The notes beneath the pieces were generated by a model that was not told the DNA's origin, did not search any database, and saw only the letters and a list, made by a program, of their open reading frames with translations. Below, piece by piece: positions 1 through 5,864 of a DNA stretch of 6,500 bases (positions are counted from its first letter, which is position 1; every line of letters starts with the position of its first letter). The position numbers and the translations under genes are program-made. The DNA is from Verrucomicrobiota bacterium (lineage in GTDB: Bacteria > Verrucomicrobiota > Verrucomicrobiia > Limisphaerales > UBA1096): positions 1-6,500 of the forward strand of contig DQOE01000122.1 of assembly GCA_015658765.1 (NCBI GenBank). Direction: 5' to 3'.

Positions 1-1081
1 CATCGACGAGCTTGTAAAAAAACGGCTCGTGAAACCCGAGCGTGCGCCCGTAGCGCACGGCGCGGCGCAGGATGCGGCGCAGAACGTAGTTGCGATCGGT
101 GTTCCCCGGCTGGATGCCGTCGGCAATCGAGAAACTCAGCGTGCGGATGTGGTCGCCGATGACTCGAAAGGCGGTGTCGGTTTTTTCCTGCCCGGTCTGC
201 CCGGGGCCGGGCAGCGTGGCGGCGTATTTTTTGCCGCTCAGTTTCTCGAGCTCGGCGAAGATGGGACTGAAAACGTCGGTGTCATAATTGGAAACCGGCC
301 TGCTGAAGTCGGTGAAGCCGTTGGTGGACTGCATGACGGCGGCGACACGCTCGAAGCCCATCCCGGTGTCCACGTGCCGGGCGGCGAGCGGCACAAACGT
401 GCCGTCCGGGTTGGCGTTGTACTGGATGAAAACCAGATTCCAAATCTCTATGCACTGTCCGCTGTCGGCGTTGACGAGGCTGCCCTTCGTGTCGCCCTCC
501 GGGGTGAGGTCGATGTGCAACTCGCTACACGGGCCGCACGGGCCGGTGTCGCCCATCATCCAGAAGTTATCCTTCTTGTTGCCATTGATGATGTGCACGG
601 CGGGGTCGAGCCCGGCGGCGGTAAAGATCGCCGCCCAACAGTCGTGCGCCTCCTGGTCGAACTCGCTTGGCTCGCCTTCGCCCGGCTGGTACACGGTGGC
701 GTAGAGTCGCTCTTTCGGAAATCCCCACACGCCGGTGAGCAACTCCCAAGCCCACTCGATCGCCTCCTTTTTGAAGTAGTCGCCAAAGGACCAGTTGCCT
801 AGCATCTCGAAGAACGTGTGGTGGTACGTGTCCATTCCCACGTCCTCGAGGTCGTTGTGCTTACCGCCGGCGCGGATGCACTTCTGGGTGTCGGCGGCGC
901 GGCCGGGGGTGTACGGGCAGGTTTGCTCGCCAAGGAAGATCGGCACGAACTGGTTCATGCCGGCGTTGGTGAACAGCAGATTCGGCGCGGCCGGCATGAG
1001 GCTGGCCGAGGACACAATGGTGTGCTGCTTTTCCTGAAAGAAATCTAGGAAGGATTGTCTGATCTCCGAACTGGTCTTCAT
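1..1081 (-). CDS. alaS: Alanyl-tRNA synthetase, N-terminal catalytic part (3' end beyond window)
   Basis: This cytoplasmic class II aminoacyl-tRNA synthetase activates alanine with ATP and charges tRNA-Ala. About 360 residues are visible, against a usual family length near 870-900, so the window holds the aminoacylation core; the rest of the tRNA-recognition region, the editing domain and the C-terminal domain lie off the left edge. The protein opens [15 protein letters not shown], matching the normal AlaRS N-terminus. It then shows FTNAGMNQF (residues 37-45), [15 protein letters not shown] (68-82), [17 protein letters not shown] (87-103), [12 protein letters not shown] (176-187), VDTGMGFER and the motif 3 block [17 protein letters not shown] (330-346). 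The chosen start is ATG at 1081-1079. An in-frame ATG at 1120-1118 would add 13 residues not expected in the family. No good Shine-Dalgarno sequence precedes 1081. The gene is divergent from the Bat operon. The NTDRNY wording of the last block suggests a PVC lineage (inference). Identity is very secure. Confidence 0.98.
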   Translation of the reverse strand, partial: MKTSSEIRQSFLDFFQEKQHTIVSSASLMPAAPNLLFTNAGMNQFVPIFLGEQTCPYTPGRAADTQKCIRAGGKHNDLEDVGMDTYHHTFFEMLGNWSFGDYFKKEAIEWAWELLTGVWGFPKERLYATVYQPGEGEPSEFDQEAHDCWAAIFTAAGLDPAVHIINGNKKDNFWMMGDTGPCGPCSELHIDLTPEGDTKGSLVNADSGQCIEIWNLVFIQYNANPDGTFVPLAARHVDTGMGFERVAAVMQSTNGFTDFSRPVSNYDTDVFSPIFAELEKLSGKKYAATLPGPGQTGQEKTDTAFRVIGDHIRTLSFSIADGIQPGNTDRNYVLRRILRRAVRYGRTLGFHEPFFYKLVD

Positions 1082-1197
1082 CGTCTGGCCGCGAACAGCG
1101 GCGGCAGGAAGAAAAGCCATCCCAGCCCCCGACTGCAAGACAAAGGACAGCCTGATTTGAACGGAGCCGCAGGATCACCGGCCAATTGCCACCGAAA

Positions 1198-1216
1198 ACG
1201 CCCCGGCCAGGGGCGT
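1198..1216. repeat. 7-bp inverted repeat (GC-rich hairpin) in the divergent intergenic region
   Basis: ACGCCCC (1198-1204) and GGGGCGT (1210-1216) are perfect inverted copies around a 5-base GGCCA loop. No T-run follows on either strand, and the position between two divergent starts argues against a terminator. It could be a protein-binding site or a structure in the 5' leader of the Bat transcript. The upstream candidate GTG at 1215 lies in the right arm, a small argument against that start. A stem this short can arise by chance in GC-rich DNA. Confidence 0.4.
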
Positions 1217-1270
1217 GAATTTTCGCGTGGCCGAGGCCCGGCTGCGCGAGTATGGTTCCCGCGCGTTTTT

Positions 1271-1280
1271 GGAACGGAAA
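1271..1280 (+). promoter_or_regulatory. Putative ribosome binding site deciding the batB GTG start
   Basis: GGAACGGAAA lies 3-12 bases before the GTG at 1284 and offers two partial Shine-Dalgarno matches (GGAA), one of them about 8 bases from the start. Together with the BatB-like N-terminus that follows (MHFEHSQILWL), it favours 1284 over the in-frame GTG at 1215, which would add 23 hydrophilic residues before the first membrane segment. The match is modest. Confidence 0.4.
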
Positions 1281-1283
1281 GTC

Positions 1284-3227
1284 GTGCATTTTGAACACTC
1301 CCAGATTTTGTGGCTGACGGCGCTGGTCGTGCCTCTGCTTGGCCTCTTCCTTGGCTGGGCGTGGCGGCGACGGCGCGAGCGGATGACACGATTCATCCAC
1401 GCCAACCTTGTGGAACAACTCACGCTTGGCCTTTCCGCGGCCCGGCGCAAGGCCAAACTGGCCCTGCTGCTCGGCGTGGTGCTGCTCCTCTTTATTGCGC
1501 TGGCCCGGCCCAAGGGCGGTTACGAACTCCAGAAAACCGAGACGCGCAGCCTCGACATCCTCGTCGCCGTGGACACCTCGCGCAGCATGCTGGCCACCGA
1601 CCAGAGCCCGAACCGGCTCGAGCGGGCCAAGCTGGCCGTACTCGACCTGATGCGCTTGGCTAAGCGCGACCGGCTTGGCCTGATCGCCTTTTCCGGCACT
1701 GCATTTTTGCAATGTCCGCTGACGATCGACCGCAACGCCTTCATTCAAAACGTCAGCTCACTCACCACCGACATCATCCCACAGGGCGGCACAGCCATTG
1801 GCGAGGCGGTCACCGAGGCGTTGCGGACATTTGAAAAAGAGGAGGACAACCACAAGGTGCTCGTGCTGATGACTGACGGCGAGGATCACGAGGCCGGCGT
1901 CACCGATGCCGCCCAAAAAGCGAACAAGATCGGCATGAAGATTTTCACCATCGGCCTCGGCTCGACGGAGGGGGAACTCATCCAGTTGCCCGACCCGCAG
2001 ACCGGTCGGCTCGAGTTCCTCAAGGACGCGAGCGGCAACGTCGTCAAGTCGCGCCTGAACGAGACACTCCTGCGAACGCTCTCCACCGACACCGGGGCGT
2101 TCTACCTGCCGCTGCAGGGGGCCGACACGATGGAGCGGCTCTACGAGGCGGGCCTCGCCGGCCTGACGCCTAACCGAATCGAAAACCAGATGACCAAGCG
2201 CTACATCGAGCGTTACCAATGGCCGCTTGGCTTGGCCATCCTGCTGCTGCTCAGTGAGATGCTGCTCAGGGAGGGTCGGCGAAAATCGCCAACAAAACGC
2301 GCCTCAACCGGGGCCGCCGCTGCCGCACTTGGCCTGCTGCTGCTCGCCCCGGTCGCGTTGGCCACGCCGGCCGACGCACGACGTGCGATGGAGCAGAACG
2401 ATTTCGGGAGGGCGCTGCGCCTCTACGAGAAACTGCTGGGGGACAGCCCGGAAGACGCCCGGCTGCATTACAACGCCGGGGCCGCCGCGTATGGTGCCGG
2501 GGATTTTGAGAAGGCTCGGAATTATTTCAACTCGACGCTCGCCTCGCCCGATGCCCCGCTCCCCCTTCAGCAACGGGCTTTTTACAACCTCGGCAACGCG
2601 ATGTTTCGACTGGGCGAAACCACCGAGAATCCTGACGACAAAGCCAAGCAATGGATCGGTGCCCTGAAAAAATACGAGGGCGCATCCGATCTGAGCAAGC
2701 AACTGGAGAAAACCCCCGACGACGAGGACGCCCGATTCAACACTGACGTCGTCAAAAAACGGCTCGAGCAACTGAAACAGCAGCAACAGCAGCAGGGCGA
2801 CGACAAGCAGGACAAGGAAAACCAGGACAAAAACGAGCAGCAAAAAGACCAGCAACAGCAAAAATCAGACGACCAAAAAAAACAGGAGCAGGAACAACAG
2901 CAGAAAGACCAGCAACAAAAGCAGGACCAGCAAAAGGGCGACGAAGAGAAAAAAGAACAGCAGCAGCAACAGCAATCCGGACAGAAGCAGGGGGAGAAAA
3001 AAGAGGAACAACAAAAACAGGACAGCTCTGGCGGGGAGGACAAAAAGGAACAGTCGCAGCCCAAGCCCGGCGAGGAGCAATCCGACGCCGGCCAGGCACA
3101 ACCGGACGGCAAGATGACCCCGGAGCAGGTTCGCCAACTGCTCAACACCCTCAAGCAACAGGAGCGTATTTATCGCCCCGCCCAAAAAGGCAAGGCGCGC
3201 AACCGTGGGATAACCAAGAATTGGTGA
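1284..3227 (+). CDS. batB: BatB-BatC fusion: membrane VWA domain plus TPR protein of the Bat operon
   Basis: This is a predicted inner-membrane subunit of the Bat (aerotolerance/envelope stress) complex, 647 residues from GTG 1284. Membrane segments lie near residues 6-25 and 56-74, with an RRRRER loop between them. The von Willebrand A domain follows, with a complete metal-binding MIDAS: DTSRS (97-101), T170 in GGTAIGE and D198 in MTDGED. A third membrane segment sits at about 312-331. An Arg/Lys-rich linker leads to a fourth hydrophobic stretch (343-360, ending ALATPADA) resembling a signal peptide. TPR-like helices span about 363-475, followed by a Q/K/E/D-rich tail (499-610) and a short C-terminal helix ending KNW. 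BatB and BatC are usually separate genes; VWA-TPR fusions are known in other phyla. The membrane layout predicts a periplasmic VWA and TPR. The stop is one base before batD, which implies coupling. Family assignment is secure; function in this host is inferred. Confidence 0.93.
   Translation: MHFEHSQILWLTALVVPLLGLFLGWAWRRRRERMTRFIHANLVEQLTLGLSAARRKAKLALLLGVVLLLFIALARPKGGYELQKTETRSLDILVAVDTSRSMLATDQSPNRLERAKLAVLDLMRLAKRDRLGLIAFSGTAFLQCPLTIDRNAFIQNVSSLTTDIIPQGGTAIGEAVTEALRTFEKEEDNHKVLVLMTDGEDHEAGVTDAAQKANKIGMKIFTIGLGSTEGELIQLPDPQTGRLEFLKDASGNVVKSRLNETLLRTLSTDTGAFYLPLQGADTMERLYEAGLAGLTPNRIENQMTKRYIERYQWPLGLAILLLLSEMLLREGRRKSPTKRASTGAAAAALGLLLLAPVALATPADARRAMEQNDFGRALRLYEKLLGDSPEDARLHYNAGAAAYGAGDFEKARNYFNSTLASPDAPLPLQQRAFYNLGNAMFRLGETTENPDDKAKQWIGALKKYEGASDLSKQLEKTPDDEDARFNTDVVKKRLEQLKQQQQQQGDDKQDKENQDKNEQQKDQQQQKSDDQKKQEQEQQQKDQQQKQDQQKGDEEKKEQQQQQQSGQKQGEKKEEQQKQDSSGGEDKKEQSQPKPGEEQSDAGQAQPDGKMTPEQVRQLLNTLKQQERIYRPAQKGKARNRGITKNW
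2310..2366 (+). other. Internal signal-peptide-like segment at the BatB/BatC junction
   Basis: After the third membrane helix and a basic linker (REGRRKSPTKR), the reading frame encodes TGAAAAALGLLLLAPVALA followed by TPADARRAME, where the TPRs begin. This has the basic, hydrophobic and A-x-A pattern of a signal peptide with a plausible cleavage point after ALA. It looks like the former start of a separate BatC. I checked the frame by hand and found no stop codon between the two halves, so in this sequence they are one polypeptide. Whether it is cleaved or stays as an anchor cannot be told. Confidence 0.6.
2778..3113 (+). repeat. Low-complexity CAG/CAA/AAA-rich tract encoding a Q/K/E/D tail
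   Basis: About 112 codons (residues 499-610) are nearly all Gln, Lys, Glu, Asp, Asn, Gly or Ser, with runs of six Gln at both ends of the core. The DNA is A-rich on the plus strand, with CAG/CAA triplet runs and an A8 tract at 2875-2882. BatC-type proteins commonly end in such a charged, Gln-rich, probably disordered segment, so the tail fits the family. Triplet slippage would change its length without breaking the frame. The long hydrophobic Leu/Phe/Cys frames on the minus strand here are shadows of this tract. Confidence 0.9.
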
Positions 3228-3228
3228 G

Positions 3229-4974
3229 ATGATCAGAATCCTCGCGTTCAGTTTTGTGTTGTTGCTCGCGGCCAACGCGCTTGGCCAGAAGGTCAGCGCC
3301 AGCCTCGACCGCGCCGCCACCTCGGTTGGCGAGAGCGTCACCCTGTCGATCACTTGCACCAACTTTACCCCGTCGTCCCAGCCGATGCTGCCCTCGATCC
3401 GAGGCCTGCGCTTTTCCAGCGCCGGCACCTCCCAGAAATTACAACTGGGCAGCGGCGGGCGCACCTCGACCTACACGTTTAATGTTCTGGTCACGCCGCT
3501 CAAGGCCGGCAACTACTCCATCTCCCCGATCCAGGTTCGGCACGAGACCCGCCTGCTCAAGCCCAAGCCGCTCAAGCTTCTCGTGTTGCCCGCCGGGGAG
3601 AAACCCAAGCCCGGCAACAGCCAGTCGCAAAACGCCTACGTCCGGTTGCTCCCCACCAAGACAACCGCCTACGTCGGGGAGGTTATCCCGGTCGAGATCC
3701 AGCTTTTTTTCATCGACAGCGTGAACGTGCAGATGCCGGAACTCATCGCCGACGGCTTCAACGTCGCCGCCATCCCCAAGCCCAAGCAATCACGGATGCA
3801 GAAGGGCAACCAAATCTATCAGGTGCTCACATTCCGCACCGCCGCCACGCCGGTCAAGGCGGGGGAACTCCAGCTTGGCCCAGTGAAACAAAGCATGGTG
3901 TTGCGCGTCCGCCAAAAACAAAACCGGCGCAGCCCGTTCAACGAACCGTTCGAGGGTTTCTTCAACCGCTACCAGCAGGTGCCCGTCAACCTTGAGGCCA
4001 AGGCGCAAACCATCACGGTCAAGCCGCTGCCCACCGCGAACAAGCCGGCCAGCTTCAACGGCGCGGTTGGCCGGTACATGATGCAGGCCAAGGCCTCGCC
4101 GCTTGAAGTGACGGTCGGCGACCCGGTCACGGTGAACATTCAAATCTCCGGCCAGGGCGCCATCGAGTCGCTCGATCTGCCCAAGCTCGACTGGCCCGGC
4201 TTCAAGAGCTACGAGCCATCCGTCACCACGAAAAAAGACAACCCGCTCGGCCTGCTGGGCTCGAGGATATTCGAGCAGGTCGTGATCCCCGAGAGCGACA
4301 AAATCGCCGAGATGCCGAAAATCGAGTTCTCCTATTTTGACCCGGTCACGAGCCGGTACCGCGTGCTGGCCAAGGGACCGTTCCCCTTGAAGGTCAATCC
4401 AAGCGGCAAGCCAGTCGCGCCGGTAGTCGGCGGCAACACGGCACAGGAAACAGGGGAGCCGGATCCGCCGCCACAAACCGACATCCTGACCATCAAGCAT
4501 TACCTTGGCTCGCTTGGCCAGGCGATGCCGCTCGTTGCCCGCCCCAATTTCTGGCTGCTGCAGTCCGTTCCCCTGCTGCTCTGGCTTGGCGCGCTGGTGT
4601 GGCGGCGGAAGACCAACGCGCTGGCCAACAACCCGGGGCTGCGCCGCAAGCGGCAAGTTGCCGAACGCACCCGCGCCGGTCTGGCCAAGCTCACCGAGTT
4701 GGCCAAGCGCGAAGAGGCCGGAGAGTTTCACGCTGAGTTGGCGGATCTGCTGCGGGAACAAATCGGGTTGCGACTCGACATCCCCGCCGAGGGCATCACA
4801 GCCGACGTCGTCCACAGCTTCGCCGCCGGCAACAAGCTCGGCGAAGGCACCCGGGGCGACATCCGAAAATTGTTCGCCGCGAGCGACCGGGCCAGCTACG
4901 CCGGCTCGCAGACCACCGGGGAACTGAAAGCCAATCTCGCCCTGCTCAAGGAGGTTTTTTCCGCCCTCAAATGA
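3229..4974 (+). CDS. batD: BatD, periplasmic beta-domain membrane protein of the Bat operon
   Basis: This is a predicted BatD (oxygen-tolerance family) protein of 581 residues, likely the large periplasmic scaffold of the complex. It starts with a signal peptide (MIRILAFSFVLLLAANALG, probable cleavage before QK). Three Ig-like beta regions follow, each opening with the family's pattern of a Val/Leu-Gly-Glu/Asp turn: ATSVGESVTL near 30-39, TAYVGEVIPVEI near 145-155, and LEVTVGDPVTVNI near 293-305. FEQVVIPES and EFSYFDPVTSRY (about 347-375) resemble the typical end of the BatD domain. A single membrane helix at about 442-459 (WLLQSVPLLLWLGALVW) is followed by basic residues and a helical cytoplasmic tail of about 120 residues. 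The ATG is one base after the batB stop. The only Shine-Dalgarno-like bases (GGTGAG) are too close, so coupled translation is likely. The stop overlaps the batE start in ATGA. Length and layout are normal for the family. Confidence 0.93.
   Translation: MIRILAFSFVLLLAANALGQKVSASLDRAATSVGESVTLSITCTNFTPSSQPMLPSIRGLRFSSAGTSQKLQLGSGGRTSTYTFNVLVTPLKAGNYSISPIQVRHETRLLKPKPLKLLVLPAGEKPKPGNSQSQNAYVRLLPTKTTAYVGEVIPVEIQLFFIDSVNVQMPELIADGFNVAAIPKPKQSRMQKGNQIYQVLTFRTAATPVKAGELQLGPVKQSMVLRVRQKQNRRSPFNEPFEGFFNRYQQVPVNLEAKAQTITVKPLPTANKPASFNGAVGRYMMQAKASPLEVTVGDPVTVNIQISGQGAIESLDLPKLDWPGFKSYEPSVTTKKDNPLGLLGSRIFEQVVIPESDKIAEMPKIEFSYFDPVTSRYRVLAKGPFPLKVNPSGKPVAPVVGGNTAQETGEPDPPPQTDILTIKHYLGSLGQAMPLVARPNFWLLQSVPLLLWLGALVWRRKTNALANNPGLRRKRQVAERTRAGLAKLTELAKREEAGEFHAELADLLREQIGLRLDIPAEGITADVVHSFAAGNKLGEGTRGDIRKLFAASDRASYAGSQTTGELKANLALLKEVFSALK
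4948..4954 (+). promoter_or_regulatory. Strong but distant Shine-Dalgarno sequence before batE
   Basis: AAGGAGG lies inside the end of batD, 16 bases before the batE ATG at 4971. This is the best Shine-Dalgarno match noted in the window, but the gap is wider than the usual 5-9 bases and no start codon stands at the normal distance. It also encodes Lys-Glu-Val of BatD, so chance is possible. It may help reinitiation at the ATGA overlap. Confidence 0.35.
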
Positions 4975-5849
4975 ACCCGCGCCGCCCTTTGTTAAACCGG
5001 CAATTTAAGAGTGTGCCTCATGCTCCGTTGGTTGTCTTGCGTTCTCCCTCACCCCAACCCTCTCCCGCTGGGAGAGGGAGATGCAGCATTCGCGGCCGCG
5101 GATCCACCATCACCCGGCTTGGCCAAGCGCTTGGCCTACTCGCCGCCGCCCTGCTCCTTGCCGGCTCGAGTGCCGCCAGCGAGGCGCAGTTTGAGGAGGC
5201 CAATCGCCTGTACGAAACCGGCCAATTCGCCGAGGCCGCCACCCTTTACCGGGCCGCCGGCACAAACGGGGTGTCCGCCAATCTGCTGTTCAACCTTGGC
5301 AACGCACACTTCAAGGCCGGCCAACTTGGCCGGGCGATGGCCGCCTACCACCGGTCGCTGCGGCTCGACCCGCGCAACCCGGAAACCCAGGCCAACCTCC
5401 GCTTCGCTCGCGAACAGGCCAACACCCAGCCGCCGGCGCTCCCCCTGCGCCAGCGTTGGCTGCGCAAACTCTCGCTCGGCGAATGGACCGCGCTCGCCTC
5501 GGCGGCGATCACGCTGTTGCTGCTGCTGTTGGCGGCGAGACAGTTGAAGCCGGGAGCGTTCGAGGGGAACCCTTCGTGGATTCGGCTCCCCGCATTGGGC
5601 GCATTGGCCGCCGCACTCCTGTTGGCCCTGGCTGCGTCGGACCACTTCTCGGACAGCCGCGCATTTGTCATCGAGGCAAAGGCCGTTGTCCGAAACGGGC
5701 CGCTGGAGGAATCGCCGGAATCGTTCAAGGCCACCGACGGGACGGAACTGCTCGTGCACGATCGCAAGGGGGATTTCCTCGAGATCGAGACGGCGCTCGG
5801 CCAAAAAGGCTGGATCCACTCCGGCAACGTCGAGTTGCTCCTGCCCTGA
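4971..5849 (+). CDS. batE: BatE, TPR and SH3-like membrane protein of the Bat operon
   Basis: This is a predicted BatE of 292 residues. TPR helices lie at about 71-150 (FEEANRLYETGQFAEAATLY, then FNLGNAHFKAGQLGRAMAAY, then LRLDPRNPETQANL). Two membrane helices follow at about 172-189 and 205-222. A C-terminal bacterial SH3-like domain spans about 230-290 (AVVRNGP, TELLVHDRKGDFLEI, GWIHSGNVELL). A signal-like hydrophobic stretch at 50-69 precedes the TPRs, so both soluble ends should be periplasmic. The ATG overlaps the batD stop (ATGA). Residues 1-48 are odd: basic, proline-rich and partly encoded by a palindromic repeat (see 5044-5080). Between that repeat and the hydrophobic stretch the frame has no ATG, GTG or TTG, so translation must begin at 4971 or at weaker in-frame codons (GTG 5013, TTG 5028, TTG 5037). 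The family call is firm; the start is less so. Confidence 0.88.
   Translation: MNPRRPLLNRQFKSVPHAPLVVLRSPSPQPSPAGRGRCSIRGRGSTITRLGQALGLLAAALLLAGSSAASEAQFEEANRLYETGQFAEAATLYRAAGTNGVSANLLFNLGNAHFKAGQLGRAMAAYHRSLRLDPRNPETQANLRFAREQANTQPPALPLRQRWLRKLSLGEWTALASAAITLLLLLLAARQLKPGAFEGNPSWIRLPALGALAAALLLALAASDHFSDSRAFVIEAKAVVRNGPLEESPESFKATDGTELLVHDRKGDFLEIETALGQKGWIHSGNVELLLP
5044..5080 (+). repeat. Palindromic dispersed repeat (REP/MITE-like) inside the 5' end of batE
   Basis: CCCTCTCCC (5058-5066) and GGGAGAGGG (5070-5078) form a perfect 9-bp stem with a 3-base loop. The flanking CTCCCTC (5044-5050) can pair alternatively with GAGGGAG (5074-5080). The CCCTCACCCCAACCCTCTCCC wording is typical, as I recall it, of a short palindromic repeat spread through intergenic DNA in many GC-rich bacteria. 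Its translations (SPSPQPSPAGRG here, PHPNPLPLGEG in the next frame) turn up as spurious protein termini. Here it is read in frame as BatE residues 25-37. No T-run follows, so it is not a normal terminator. Only one copy is in this window, so dispersal is from memory. Confidence 0.7.
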
Positions 5850-5864
5850 ACGAAGGCGGGCTGT

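Larger units (their letters stand above)
1082..1283. promoter_or_regulatory. Divergent intergenic region between alaS and the Bat operon
   Basis: These roughly 200 bases separate two divergently read genes, so they must contain the promoter for alaS (minus strand) and probably the one for the Bat operon (plus strand). I see no convincing sigma-70 -35/-10 pair on either strand. TATGGT at 1251-1256 is a possible -10 for the plus strand but has no matching -35. The only clear structure is the hairpin at 1198-1216, listed separately. No open frame here looks like a gene, and no T-box-like leader was recognised before alaS. Confidence 0.5.

Noticed and set aside
29..1048. Plus-strand frames of up to 257 codons opposite alaS
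   Set aside because: The opposite strand encodes AlaRS without interruption; these frames are antisense shadows.
1251..1256. TATGGT as a -10 promoter element for the bat operon
   Set aside because: No -35-like hexamer stands at the right distance and no extended -10 is present; one weak hexamer is not enough.
1215..1283. Upstream GTG start for batB at 1215
   Set aside because: It adds 23 hydrophilic residues before the family's normal N-terminus, and the GTG falls within the hairpin arm at 1210-1216. GTG 1284 has a better start context.
861..1748. A 295-codon minus-strand frame spanning alaS, the intergenic region and batB
   Set aside because: It overlaps two firmly identified genes and crosses their divergent control region, and its translation resembles no family; it is a high-GC shadow frame.
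2875..2882. A8 tract as a programmed -1 frameshift site in batB-batC
   Set aside because: The tract does present A-AAA-AAA in frame, and the -1 frame stays open, but that openness follows from the A/G/C-rich composition. No stimulatory structure or meaningful alternative protein was seen.
2304..3464. Long minus-strand reading frames rich in Leu, Phe, Cys or Ser across the bat genes
   Set aside because: They are the reverse complement of the CAG/CAA/AAA tract and neighbouring GC-rich codons of a well-supported plus-strand gene; they have no recognisable domains or plausible starts.
5058..5078. The batE palindrome as an intrinsic terminator
   Set aside because: The stem is strong, but no U-run follows, and it lies inside a translated reading frame within the operon.
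5091..5104. CGCGGCCGCG palindrome next to GGATCC, resembling cloning sites
   Set aside because: Adjacent NotI and BamHI sequences could suggest vector DNA, but the flanks are continuous with batE coding sequence and such sites arise by chance in GC-rich genomes.
5850..5864. Bidirectional terminator in the gap between batE and the EF-hand gene
   Set aside because: Only a 4-base GCCC/GGGC pairing around the gap could be found, with no T-run; it is too weak to call.
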